A program made the position numbers and the translations under genes. 64,000 nucleotides of DNA from Allacma fusca (Eukaryota; Arthropoda; Collembola; Symphypleona; Sminthuridae), in NCBI GenBank assembly GCA_947179485.1, contig OX359249.1, positions 49,177,402-49,241,401 of the forward strand, read 5' to 3'. Shown here piece after piece: positions 1 to 11,272 of this stretch. Each line of letters begins with the position of its first letter. The stretch's first letter is position 1. The notes beneath the pieces are model-generated. The model was given only the letters and a program-made list of their open reading frames with translations, made no database searches and was not told the origin of the DNA.

Positions 1-596
1 AAACAATCCCAAATGTGGAACGAATTTCTCCTTCAACTACGCGACGCCCCACCGAATTACGTCTCAGCGACGCCCGTTATTTCCATCGATCCGCAAATTC
101 GGTTCGAACAAATATCTCGGGCATGTTTGGAATCAGCCAACATTTGTGCAATCCAAACCCGTCGCTCCAATTGGATCAAGAAACACGGGCCACGTCAAGG
201 CCCTACTCTGACATTGCCTCAACAACTCCTGACAACAGCTCCACCGGACCCCATACAAAACCCTCTCGCCCAGCCGCCTCAACAAGGCCCTGTACATATA
301 CCTTCACTTCCGAAAGTGACTTCACCGGAAGTGATGACGACAGTTTGCCAAACTCGCCCTCTCCCAACTCTGACGCCCGGCCCCCGCCAACGACTCATAT
401 GATGACTGGTACGACGCATGTCAAGCCGCCGCCGCAATGGACTCCGACGACTGGGACGGTGATCGACCTCAGACCCCAACCGATAATGGAAACCATACAA
501 CTCACTCCTCTCCATCAACCTCACCGAATCTACCCGGAACTCGTTCTCAACGAACAAGGGGAATTCGTGGAAGCCCCGTCAACTTTTCAACCCTAA
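1..596 (+). CDS. 3' part of an unidentified retroelement-like ORF
   Basis: An open frame runs in from the left edge (first ATG at 15) and stops at 594-596. The product is rich in Thr, Pro, Ser and Asn and has no domain I recognise. It ends six bases before the hydrophobic start of the next ORF. This arrangement resembles the 3' end of a polyprotein ORF followed by an env-like ORF in LTR elements. The call rests on this context and on LTR-like sequence downstream, not on protein similarity. The upstream part lies outside the window. Confidence 0.35.
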   Translation, partial: TIPNVERISPSTTRRPTELRLSDARYFHRSANSVRTNISGMFGISQHLCNPNPSLQLDQETRATSRPYSDIASTTPDNSSTGPHTKPSRPAASTRPCTYTFTSESDFTGSDDDSLPNSPSPNSDARPPPTTHMMTGTTHVKPPPQWTPTTGTVIDLRPQPIMETIQLTPLHQPHRIYPELVLNEQGEFVEAPSTFQP

Positions 597-601
597 TAAT
601 T

Positions 602-1549
602 ATGATTTTTCTTTTTATCTTCGCTTGTGAAAGTGCTCCACTGGGCATTTGGGGAAGCCTCCCCAATCTATCCAAGATCACCGGTGCCGGAAACAAACTC
701 AACATGGCCCGGACCAATTCAATGCATAAGATGGTACCCCTTCAACGGTCAGTCAGTATCCAATCATTACCTTCCATGGCTCAAAACGGTAACAAAAATT
801 TTGATCTTCCCATGCAGGCTGCCCCTTCCAAGAAAAATAATGCGGTCAAAGTTATGGCTGCTGGAGCTGCTCTTATGGTAGCCCCACCAATTATAAGTAA
901 AATCTTGGATTTTATTCCCTCTCGCTCCAACACCTTCCCCGAAATTCCTAAACCTGACCTGGAAACTCTTCCTCCTCCTCCGCTCACACCTTCCCCCCTT
1001 GAAAAACGACTCTTGATAAATTCACCAATTACGATTGACGATTATAAAGATGATACTTTTAAGCCATTCAAAGACGTTAATAATTATGATGCTAACATAA
1101 CTCAAATGTTAGAAGAATGGAAATCTATTCATAATTCTTTTCTCTCCTTACAGAATAAGCAGGATGAGCCCGGCCAGACAGTTACTCTCACTACTACCCT
1201 CTCTCCGCCTGTCCATGCTAAGCAAACGGCACCGGAACCCATTCTTCCCGTTCTTCCGGTTCCAAAGATGGAAATTGGCGTTGGCGAGGGAGATTCCCAA
1301 GTTCTTCTCCGTATTTTCACATTGTCAAGTACTGCCCTTTCAACCATTATTGGTTTTGGTTTAATTATATATGGTTTATATTGTTATTACCGGTATCGTC
1401 AGCGAAACCGTCAGAACTCCCGAATCTCACATGCCCTACCCAGCGCCTACTTCATCAATAATCCCCGCCCACACAACAATGACCCGTACCCACCCATCGT
1501 GGCCCTCAACAATTTATCCAACCAGCTGTCTGCCCGGACTCCAGCCTAG
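602..1549 (+). CDS. Env-like type I membrane protein of a retroelement
   Basis: The frame is open from 437, but the ATG at 602 is the better start because it begins a hydrophobic signal-like stretch (MIFLFIFACES) directly after the preceding ORF stops. That gives about 315 residues. The ectodomain is Pro/Ser/Thr-rich with a short hydrophobic Ala/Gly segment near residue 90. Near the C-terminus a membrane segment (TIIGFGLIIYGLYCYY) is followed by basic residues and an Asn/Pro-rich tail. This is the layout of a single-pass surface protein. It has almost no cysteines, so it does not look like a classical retroviral or baculoviral envelope. Identity is inferred from position between a polyprotein-like ORF and LTR-like DNA. 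Confidence 0.4.
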   Translation: MIFLFIFACESAPLGIWGSLPNLSKITGAGNKLNMARTNSMHKMVPLQRSVSIQSLPSMAQNGNKNFDLPMQAAPSKKNNAVKVMAAGAALMVAPPIISKILDFIPSRSNTFPEIPKPDLETLPPPPLTPSPLEKRLLINSPITIDDYKDDTFKPFKDVNNYDANITQMLEEWKSIHNSFLSLQNKQDEPGQTVTLTTTLSPPVHAKQTAPEPILPVLPVPKMEIGVGEGDSQVLLRIFTLSSTALSTIIGFGLIIYGLYCYYRYRQRNRQNSRISHALPSAYFINNPRPHNNDPYPPIVALNNLSNQLSARTPA

Positions 1550-1812
1550 TTTTAAGCTCACTTTGATTTTATCATGATAGGATGTACTAATACAATATTG
1601 ATTTTACACCTGTTATCACCTTCACCTTAAATGATTACAGTATGTGTACTAGCTTGTAAAGAAAAACACAAAAATAATTTTTTTTTGTACTATCTCTTCT
1701 TTATTCTACCTATCTTTTGTTCAAACATACATACCAATTATACTAACACAATACGAATTTTAGATACAAATTATTAAATTTTGGGGACAAAATTTTCCCC
1801 GACCGACCGGGA

Positions 1813-3126
1813 TGTTAGGTATGTATATAGAAATTACATAAATTAGTTAAGTCTCACATGAATAATTAATTAAGTTGTGAAATACACAACCTTAGGTTAA
1901 GTCAGTTCAAAGTTACTTCAACACTTATTGTAAAGGTGCAATGTAAGCACTTCCCATCGGCTAAAGCCAACGAGTGTCAACGTCCCGTTACATCCGTTAT
2001 GATGTAACGTCTAGACTTAAGATAGTAAAAATAGGCTCAAGTAGCCACTTGTTAAGTTTAAGATTCTTCCAGACTCTTCAGTGAATAACTGAGAGTCATT
2101 CCAGTAACACCTATTTTTAGTTGTTAATCTTCATTTCCTTTTCCTTTTGATTTCAATTATAAATAAAAGCAATTAGTCTTCGGATTAATGTAAAGTCACA
2201 CTCAATCGTTTATTCATAATCATTCCTTTCATCAGCACGATTTCCAATTATTTACAATTTCTTGACAATTACATAAGTAAATAACCCAGGAGTTAGGATT
2301 TCATGGTATGACCATAACCTACTCTTACAATATCTTCCATTCCATGCCGGTTGGTTAGAATTAGTTGTTCAATATCAGTTGCGTATCCCGACCCCGAAGG
2401 TGCTTTCAGTTTGAGGGAATTATTATGGCTTGCTTAGATTGGAGGTGTCCGTTTGAAACCACCTTCGTTCATCCTTCAGAAGGGGAACCGTTATAATTAA
2501 CCCGTTCCTTCATTGTTCAGTAAAATGAAGCCTTCTGAATATTTACCCATCCTTCGTCCTTCCTTCATTCAATTCCTACTATAATCCTTCTTTCAGACTT
2601 AAAAAATATTTAAATGCCCTTCATGCGTTACCTTCCTTCCATGTTCATTCAACACAAGTCACAAAATCAGAGCTTTAAAATTCAAACTGTTTACCGCTGA
2701 AAAACTAATAATAGCTTACAATTAACTGCAATTATTGCAGAGTATCAGTATTACTTAATGTACAGTGAAGGGAATAGAATGCTTACATGCTCCGGGTATC
2801 ACGCTGCCATTGTCTGTCAGATAAGTTTTTCTAGAATAACATTAATTAGGTCCGCCAGAAAAATGTTTTTCAGTTGAGTAACAGAGTAACGGTGTACGAA
2901 TGTATATATAATACGGTGTACGTATACTTTAGTTACGGAAGGATTTTTTGTAAAATATAGGAAATGGGATTACTAGTTCCAATCCAACGGCGTTCAAAGG
3001 CTGTAAAATTAACATGCTCCTTCGCATTCGATTATTTCTGCAAAAAGCAGAGGCCTTCGTGCAGCCTTCGTTTCCTTTCCAACCTTTCTTCCCTACCTTC
3101 ATAATTGCCAAAGCTAACGCTTAATT
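1813..3126 (+). repeat. Possible 3' LTR, end not defined
   Basis: After the env-like ORF the DNA turns non-coding. At 1776-1812 there is a G- and C-rich block (TTGGGGACAAAATTTTCCCC) directly before TGTTAGGTATG. That is the position and start expected of an LTR. The partner LTR is outside the window, so the right boundary is a guess and the call is weak. No other gene is visible here. Confidence 0.25.
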
Positions 3127-5680
3127 CGTTCAAAGAAGCCTTTTTTGAAGGAAATCCTTCGAGGGATAGACACCTATGGATGATTGCAGCATATCTTCTC
3201 TTCTAAGTTGAAAGAGTGGATAGTCTCCGTCTCCGTCTCCGTGATGATGGTAAGATTCAAATATTCGCGCGCTTTTTTATTGGCTGAGCCAACAATAACT
3301 GGCTAAATAAATTATTAAAATGATTTTTTTTTAAATTAAAAAAAATATTAAAGCGTTATACTGTTTTGCGCTTTTTCTTTTTTTTTGAATGAAAAAATAA
3401 TGTTGCTCAAATGAAAAAAGGATGTTAAAAAGTCTTAATAACTCGAAATTATTAAAAAAACTTTTTCACATTTTTTTGCGGATTTGAGATTCAAAAGCGA
3501 GCTTTTTTTTATTTGCTGAGCCAGCAATAGCTGACTAAATAAATTATGAAAATTATTCTAAAAAAATTAAAAGCATTATACAGTAGCAAGGGTGGCGACA
3601 TTGCACGGGCAACCGTCCACAACCAAGACGGACCACTCACTCTTTCAAATTAGAAGAGAGAATCATTTTTAAAAATTTAAAGCAAAATTAAATGAAAAAA
3701 TCGTTTTACCGTACATTAGTCTACACATTTACTAGGGTTGTGCAGCTAGCTATTGCATTCAACTGTTATTTACTGTCTACCCTTTTTACATTTTCCTCGC
3801 TAAGCCAGCAATTTGCTGGCTGTGCAGTGCTCGTATTATGCAGATACGTCTGCTTAGCTAAATAGTATTAAGTTTAGGATTTTAATAATTTTTTTAATAC
3901 ACGAATATGCATTATAAATGTTTTATCGTTTAGATTGCAAGAATTTATGAAATTTAGTTTTTATTAATTTTAATATTATTTATTGTTCAGAAAGTTAAAA
4001 ATGTTGTTGACAATGATTTTTAAGGAAAACTATATTTAAGGGCTGATCCCTTAAAGATCACAGCACCAAAATTGTATACTAAGGTCGTAGTTACTAAAGG
4101 CACCCTCCTGAAAAATTTCATGTAGTTCCAAGGGGTGGAACGCACTTTTCTAGCTCGCAATGCTAAATGAACGGAGGCCATGGATATTTTTTTATGAAAT
4201 TGGTTTCAATTTTTGTTTATTTTTGCAAAGGAATGCCAAACCTTAAGGGCTATGCGATTGTAGAAATTCAAGGAGATTCGCCTTGTATTCCCATTGACTT
4301 TAAGCCTTTGACATTCCAAGTACGACTATTGGTTCACGAGTTATCTGAAAAATAATGTTAGGGAAATCCCGAGTAGCTCACAGGACGGACTGACAAAAAC
4401 ATCAGTCCGGACGGATTGGGATTGGGATTGACTATTTGAATGTACAGAGGGATTGAGACGGAGTGGGATTGACGCAAATATGTAGAAAACTGAGTGGGAT
4501 TGATGTTCAGAAATTATTCCACATTAACTTAATTAATTTAGTTAATTTAATTTAATTAATTAGAGGCGCTTTTTAAAATAGGCGCGGTTTGTACGCATGC
4601 GCGATCCAATTGAAGTTAGCATTGTTAGCACAATTGTGGGTCAATATCGGATCAGCTGTTTTTAAAAAAAAAATCCGCGGAGCGGCAGCTCATCAGATGT
4701 AGCTGAAGTGCGCTGCGTGTTCTCCAATACACACGTTGCATATTATACTGCACTCCCATTGCTTTACATAAAATATGCTTTATATGTAACGCGTGTGAGA
4801 GGACGCGGAGTTCCAGCCGCCAGCCGTCGCGGTCGCCGTCAGCTCATTAGCTGTAGCGTGCTCTCACATTGCATTACATGTAGCTTGCTGTATGACTGAA
4901 CTGACTGCACTACGAATAAGCAGTCAGTCAGTTCTGCATGGTTCTGCTGTTGACTTTAGTAAGTCTTGTGACGCGGGCGGAGGGAAATATAAAGTTTATG
5001 CCTCGGCCAAATTATTGTATTAGTGATAAATGTAGCCCGTGACAGTATCACCGCCCTTGCTATGCTTGCTAAGCCATATAACCTTTATGGTAATTTGTAT
5101 CCGCGAACCTATAAAGAGCGTTTAGGAGAAGGAGAGGGATGGAAGTTTTGACATTGTCGCCCCATCACGCGCGTTTTATATTTTAGAGATACTAGCGGTG
5201 TAGCCACCGCCTGCGTCGGTGGTTTGCATGGTTTCTGTTAAAAAGTGTACGACGCCTGCTGGTGACTTTACCGCTAGTAACAACTCTCGTTAGACATTCC
5301 TCATGATTTTGAATATATTTTATTTTTATTAAAAATGTAACGTTACACGTTACAAAACTTCCTTAAATACACAATTGCTTATGCACGTTCATTCACCTTT
5401 GCCCATCATTTCGTCCATGTTCTGCCATATCCGTTACAACTACCTTTATATTTTCTTTTGACTTACCCCTGGAAAAAGGAACACAGTTGACCATGCGAAA
5501 AAACGGATTTAAATAACGGCAAATAAATACCAACTTTCTCAAATCTTTGTCCATGAGATTTGTTAACGGTCGTAAGAAAGTTTGTTCTAATAGGAAACTC
5601 CCTTCGCTTTAATACAAATGAGTATAGTCACCACTTGAGGTAAGGTAACAATGACATCTTGATGAACTGAATCAGGTACT
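3127..5680. other. AT-rich interval without a supported gene
   Basis: Only short chance ORFs occur (for example 4167-4355 and 4708-4899), with no recognisable domain. The interval contains an imperfect direct repeat (3254-3363 and 3488-3583), AT-rich runs around 4520-4560 and a GC-richer patch at 4560-4900. Confidence 0.5.
3254..3583. repeat. Imperfect direct repeat of about 100 bp
   Basis: The block 3254-3363 recurs imperfectly at 3488-3583. Both start GATTCAAA, pass through a T-run, GGCTGAGCCA or TGCTGAGCCA, then CTAAATAAATTAT and end near GC(A/G)TTATAC. The copies are in the same orientation about 130 bp apart. They may be an internal duplication of a repetitive element. Confidence 0.6.
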
Positions 5681-5689
5681 CAGAAATTA

Positions 5690-6920
5690 CCAAACAATAA
5701 GAGCCCAGGGACAGACGGCATCCCTAACGAAATCTGGAAATACTTACCACAGGAATTTCGCTCATGTCTATTAGAATACCTAAGTGTGTGCCTTGTAAAT
5801 CACATCCCCGATACGTGGGGGAACTACTCATAGCTCCAATATAAACAAAGAGCGACAAAAACTCTCCATACAGACCAATTTCTTTAGACAACACAATAGT
5901 AAAGCTATTTACAATGCTCCTGTCAAAGCGACTGCACACTTTGATCGAGAAAAATAATGCGTTATCAGAATCCCAAGCGCCATGCAGAAATCATAGAAGC
6001 TGTTCAGACCACTTGTTTGTCTTAAACATCAATACAGAATGCGCTGGCAATCCAGATGAAGTTGTACTGCTTATTCGTAGATCTGTTCAATGCATTTGAC
6101 TCCATTAAGAGGAAACGGCTATGGAATAGGTTAGAAACGCTGGGAGTACCTGCCTACATACTTCAGAAAATACAAGAAATATACAGTCAAGCAAATACCA
6201 CCTCAAACAAATCCTATTGAAGACTAACACTGCAGTCGAGTTACTTTTAAACACTACAAGGTCAACCTGTCTGAACGACATAGAAATCAGCATGTGGCTT
6301 TTCAACTCTTTAGTAACAACAATCTCACTCTACGGATTCCCAATTTGGGGAATGAAGTTGGGAATGTATATGAAATGGAAAAGATACTGAGTAAATTTTT
6401 ACGAAAAATTACCGGAGCCTGCAATCTCACTCTTTGATACGTCCTCCGTCTGGAGACTGGAAGTAAATCAATGCAAACTTTAATCGCGAAAAGCATCATA
6501 ACAACAATGTACAATTTCATCTTCTCAGAAAATGCAACTGCAATGGCTTCAAAGTGCTACAGGATGCTGGAAGTAAACGAGGGAGACACGAATAACAGAT
6601 CTCAGTGGAAGACATTATTTAAATTAATTAAACTTCAAGAGGATTTCATTAAATTCACAAGTGAATACTTGCAAAGAACAGCAACAGTCTATGGAGAAAG
6701 ATAGACCTCCATTCTACAAACATAAATGAAGAAGATAAGTTGAAAACTGAGAGCAGCCGGTACATCGGATTAAAAACCCACGTTTGGAGGGAAGATTTTT
6801 ACGGAAAGGGACACAGCTGGGCGCTTACGTAATTCATACAAAATCTTAGACTAGTCAAACGAAGAATAAATGTTCAATGCAGAAACATTAATCTAAAAGC
6901 CATGACAGTTGTATGTAAAA
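5690..6920 (+). pseudogene. Decayed non-LTR retrotransposon reverse transcriptase
   Basis: Translation from about 5692 gives NNKSPGTDGIPNEIWKYL, the conserved N-terminal RT motif of APE-type non-LTR elements. RT-like fragments follow in shifting frames: 5914-6099, a lysine-rich thumb-like stretch near 6560-6700, and C-terminal pieces to about 6915. Many stops and frameshifts interrupt it and no YADD box survives in frame, so this is a dead fragment. It resembles the jockey/CR1-type element at 19.6-22.7 kb, which carries the same KSPG-DGIPNE signature. Confidence 0.7.
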
Positions 6921-7785
6921 GCTACGCTAATAACGCTGTATAAGCTAACGCTCGGAAAATTACCGATTAATTGACCCGAGCGTTCGCTCATAATTAGCAT
7001 AATGATGCAGGTGAGAGGGGAAGTTGCGAGCCTTCCAGTACGGAATTTTTATTCCTACAAGGAACACAACTGCGTGGGCGACTCGAGCCACCTGTTGTGC
7101 TGCATGGGGAACCCTTGGCTTTCCTTTAGTGTGGGAGGGAAAACTCGAGGGCTCCTGATTTCAGTTCGGGCTGCTCGGGACGGCTACTCACATTTTTGTG
7201 TAATCTTAAGTGGATCATACCTTTTTGAATCAAGATAGAATCAACTTCTGGTGCCAAGGAGGGGAGGAGTATTGTGATAGGAGCCTTTGACACGGTACTT
7301 TTAAATTTTGACTTGGTAAAAAATGACTTGATACATGGGTTTTAATTTGAGAAGTTAATTATGGTGATATTTAGCATTGCTTATTGTTAAACAGAAGCAG
7401 ATTCGGATTTTGTTCGAGGACGGGAATATCCTTCACATGGAAATATATATGGTTGGGAAATATGTTTTGTGTATGGATTTTCAAATTTGAAAGCCTGTTT
7501 AGAGGAGATTAATTGAGAAAGCGTGATTAACTATATATATATATATTGTTCTTATTTTCCTGGGACTTGACGAGTTATATGAAAATTATTTTCGTGTAGA
7601 GATTTTGAAACCGTTTCTTTTCAGCAAGAAATTTTGAAATCGTTGAGAACTTTCTTCCCTGAATATAAAGATTGGTGGGGACATTCAGTAATCCGAGTAC
7701 CAGGCAGAAGGTAATTATTTTTAACTAGATATTAATGAGTAATCTGAAATTGTTGTGATAAAAAATTGGTCGTAGCTTCCCTCAT
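6921..7785. other. Non-coding interval, nothing recognised
   Basis: A 78-codon chance ORF lies at 7002-7238, otherwise the sequence is AT-rich. I see no RNA gene or clear repeat until the minisatellite. Confidence 0.45.
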
Positions 7786-8066
7786 GGAAGTAATTCCCTT
7801 ACGGAACCGTATTTGTGCTTTATGTAATTCCCTTACGGTCTTATATCCATGCTTTAAGTAATTCCCTTACGGTCCCTTGTGGAAGCTTTAAATAATTCCC
7901 GTACGGTCCCTTGTCAATGCTTTAAGTAATTCACTTACGGTCCCTTGTCCATGCTTTAAGTAATTCCCTTACGTTCCCTTGTGGAAGCTTTAAGTAATTC
8001 CCTTACGGTCCCTTGTGAAAAGCTTTAAGTAATTCCCTTACGCTCCCTCGTCCGTGCTTTAAGTAA
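7786..8066. repeat. 33-bp minisatellite
   Basis: About eight imperfect copies of a roughly 33-bp unit containing TAATTCCCTTACGGTCCC, joined by CTTTAAG and variable GTGGAAG or GTCCATG spacers. The last copy runs straight into the terminal repeat of the adjacent short element at 8067. Confidence 0.85.
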
Positions 8067-8902
8067 GGGGTCATTCAAGTAATTAATAACGCAAAATTGG
8101 TCAAAATTTCACCCCCACCCACGTGGTCTAACACTAGGGTAACGCTGACTAAACTACCAGCTACCCGACATAACGCGTTACATGTTTTTTTAAATGCTGC
8201 TTTAGGAAATACTTTAGATTAAATATATGTACCACTGCTTAAAGACTACGATTCATCCGGTAAAACTAGGTTTATTCAATTTGTGGCTTCAGCCTCACAT
8301 TCAACAAATGGACTTTTTAACCGGTTAGGAATACTTTCAATAACTTCAATGTCACTGTCTTCATCATCACGGTCTGCAAACCCTTGTACAACACATTCAA
8401 TAATGTCCTGCGTTTATACTTTCAATTGCTTGAACAAATGAAGTCAGGCAGAATTTATGAAGTAAATTTCCACAGCTTAACGCTACAGCGTGATAATCAC
8501 TTCCTTGATCCCCCTCCGGGGTAACCCGAAGTGGTTTCAAACATGCTCCACATGCAATAAATTGTGCCATTTAAAATTTTCTAATTAATTCAATAAATGA
8601 TGCACAATACTTGAAATCTTTAAGGCGAATTTGGCTTTCCATGCACAAATGTTTTCAAGGATAAATGCGCAAAATCGTATCTGTATGAAATTTGCGTTAC
8701 GTGTATCTATAATAGGACCACCAACTCGTCGTAAACTTCGAAGCTTTAAAGGCGAGTCATTTAATTTTCAGAGGTAAGAAGGATCAAAACATTGCGTTAC
8801 GTACCAAGGTGATTTACGACCACCCGATGCACTTAACAAAGCATAAAGTTAGTTTGTAAGGCCACCCACTACCCCTGCGTTATGAATTACTTGAACGGCC
8901 CC
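8067..8902. mobile_element. Short inverted-repeat element (MITE)
   Basis: The left end GGGGTCATTCAAGTAATT and the right end (reading inward on the other strand GGGGCCGTTCAAGTAATT) are imperfect terminal inverted repeats of about 30 bp that share a TAACGCA motif. Flanks are TAA on the left and TTA on the right. If one A/T is counted in the repeat, the duplication is TA. It has no transposase ORF. Its ends and TAACGC content resemble the larger RING-carrying TIR element at 33.8 kb, which suggests one superfamily, probably PIF/Harbinger-like. Confidence 0.65.
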
Positions 8903-9225
8903 TTAGCTTGTAAGAAGCTGTTCTACTACTATTTAGTTGCTTTATGTACTCCCGAAATTGATGATATAGATGAAAACCGGATATAGAATTAGCTTAGTTA
9001 ACTATTCCTATCGGCTGATTTCTACATTCTTGCTTATATTATAAATTACTTTGACATCTATGTAGACAAGCAGTTAGCATTAACAATATAAAGGGAATAA
9101 TGCTTTTTTAATATACTGAGACAGCAAATATTATTCATATAAATTGCCGTAAATTCTACTATATAATTCATTATAGAGTTTTCACACTAAGATTTCAACT
9201 CTAACCTGAGCCAACATTGTTCAGC

Positions 9226-11092
9226 ATGGAGAGCAGTACTCAAGTCTTCCAAGATGGTCAAGGAGACGCTTACACTGGTATGTATTAATCATTAGATTTA
9301 TTTCAATTTCATTTGAATTTAAATATATACATGAATGTAATATGTAATTTGATAGTATAAAAAATATTTTTGTACTTTGTAGATGAGAGTGAGAAGGGTG
9401 AATGTCCTAACTATTCTGATCTTTTGGGAGTACATAACGTATCTTTACCCACCCCTGTGTCTGGGCCTGTTGAAACGGTATGGAAGTCACAAGCTAATTC
9501 ACGCCAGGATGCAGCCCAAATTGCAGAGATTGCCCGACAGGTGATGGGTGAATACTCCCCACAAAAGCGAGCAAGTTCTTCATCTTTGTCTGATGTAGTC
9601 AAGAAACCACTCAAGGCAAGACGTAAGATGAGTGGTATTTCGAGAACGGGAAAGTCCAAAAAATGTGAGTTTCAAAATGTAATATATGTTATGGTACATG
9701 TGCTTTATGATGATAATAATTATAAGTAAGCAAATCATAATTCTGAATATCTAAGCTCAAGATTCAGCCAAGGGTTGTACCAGCAAGGAGGGGGTGGAGC
9801 TGATCGATTTAGTGAGTGAAAATTCTCCAGAATGCGGCAACAGTAAAGCACTAACAAGGTAAGATTTTGGGATGGTACAAGCCGATTCAAACAAAGCATA
9901 GCACATGTTTTAGTACTCACCTAGTATGTTTCAAAACTCATGTAACTCGAGTGCATTTTGCCCCGTTCTCCTAGGACACGTCACCAAAGTTTCAAAAATT
10001 AAAACCATACCACAGGTGGGGACCTGTCTTTTCAAAAAAAGTTAATGTTAAATCCCATAAGGATTTTGAGTTCTTGAAAGTCGATGAAATTTTGATTTTC
10101 GCTATTTCAATGAAATTCAAGTTTTTACGTACACATTTATATATCCTTCAACAAAATTCCCCAAAAAGTAATCCCTCCATCATGGCGCATCTGTATTTAT
10201 GTTGTCGATACGATATATTCACTCCATATTTAATCACTTGTACATACGCATAAACTGGACTATTGAGAGTTGCCCTATGATGTACTTACATATCGTCGGC
10301 TAAACTTCCTAACCGGCTATAATTTAAAATGCCTAAAATGAAAACCGGGGAAGTGGAGATGAATTGGAGGGGGAATTGGAGGGGAAGTGGAGGGGGAAGT
10401 GGAGGGGAAGTGGAGGGGAAGTGGAGGGGAAGTGGAGGGGAAGTGGAGGGGAAGTGGAGGGGAAGTGGAGGGGGTCAGATGAATTATGGCCGGGTTTCAC
10501 TTTAGAGTTTGTAGCGGGAGCGCGATAGCCGGTTTTCATTTTAGGCATTCCTTATGGGATTTAACATTAACTTTTTTTGAAAAGACAGGTCCCCACCTGT
10601 GGTATGGTTTTAAATTTTGAAACTTTGGTGACGTGTCCTAGGAGAACGGGGCAAAATGCACTCGAGTTACATGAGTTTTGAAACATACTAGGTGAGTACT
10701 AAAACATGTGCTATGCTTTGTTTGAATCGGCTTGTACCATCCCAAAATCTTACCTTGTAAGTATACAATTTGCACCAAAGATGTACCTTGAACACAGCAA
10801 ATGGGAGAACGGAACGTGGTACGTTGTGATGTCAAAAAATGGAGAGTATAAAGACAGCTGGATAAACCTGAAGGAGCAAGGATTGCGAAATCTAGGTATA
10901 GCTGCCCAAAAGATGCTGGAGATTGTCTTTACACATCCCGAGATGGACAAAAAATGGATACGACAGCAATTATTTCTTCAGATTCTGAAGCAGAGTAGCC
11001 TTTTAAATATTCATTGGAACATGAAATTTGCACTACTAACTAGTTTCAATGTATTCTCACCTTATAGCAAAAACCATGACTTTAGTAAATGA
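9226..11092 (+). CDS. Unrecognised spliced host gene, interrupted by a MITE
   Basis: Three exons with good splice sites can be followed. Exon 1 is 9226-9277 (ATG, donor GTATGT), exon 2 is 9383-9664 (acceptor TTTGTAG, donor GTGAGT), and exon 3 starts at 9762 after CTCAAG. Exon 3 reads in frame to 9854, where a 903-bp MITE is inserted. Leaving out the MITE and one TAA duplication, the frame continues without a break through 10761 to a stop near 11092. The protein starts acidic and Ser-rich. Its C-terminal half is Trp-, Lys- and Glu-rich and globular-looking (YLEHSKWENGTWYVVMS). I do not recognise the family. It converges on the dUTPase gene. The insertion probably disrupts it unless the element is spliced out. 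Confidence 0.6.
9855..10757. mobile_element. Harbinger-like MITE in an exon, TSD TAA
   Basis: Terminal inverted repeats of about 200 bp begin CAAGGTAAGATTTTGGGATG and are flanked by perfect TAA duplications (9852-9854 and 10758-10760). A second pair of inverted 20-mers (ATGCCTAAAATGAAAACCGG at 10329-10348 and its complement near 10532-10551) and a GGGGAAGTGGA minisatellite lie in the centre. Another copy of the right arm is at 61050-61490 with flank TTA, so the target is TWA, as in PIF/Harbinger elements. No transposase is encoded. Confidence 0.85.
10346..10473. repeat. 11-bp minisatellite (GGGGAAGTGGA)n
   Basis: About ten copies of GGGGAAGTGGA with small variants sit in the middle of the MITE. 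The repeat is purine-only on the plus strand. Confidence 0.9.
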
Positions 11093-11272
11093 AATTATCT
11101 GAGAAATTGTATAAAACGAATATCATTAGCAAACGTAAAGTAGTTCATTAGGAAATGTAATCACATCTGTGTTTATTCACAGCATATTAGAATTGTAATC
11201 ACATTAATTTTTTTTGATCATAAGCATACACAATTTCATAAGCCTGTGACGACATTGCATAGCAGCATGGTT

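Noticed and set aside
4167..4899. Two ORFs of about 60 codons
   Set aside because: Length and composition are as expected by chance; no domain, splice or conservation evidence.
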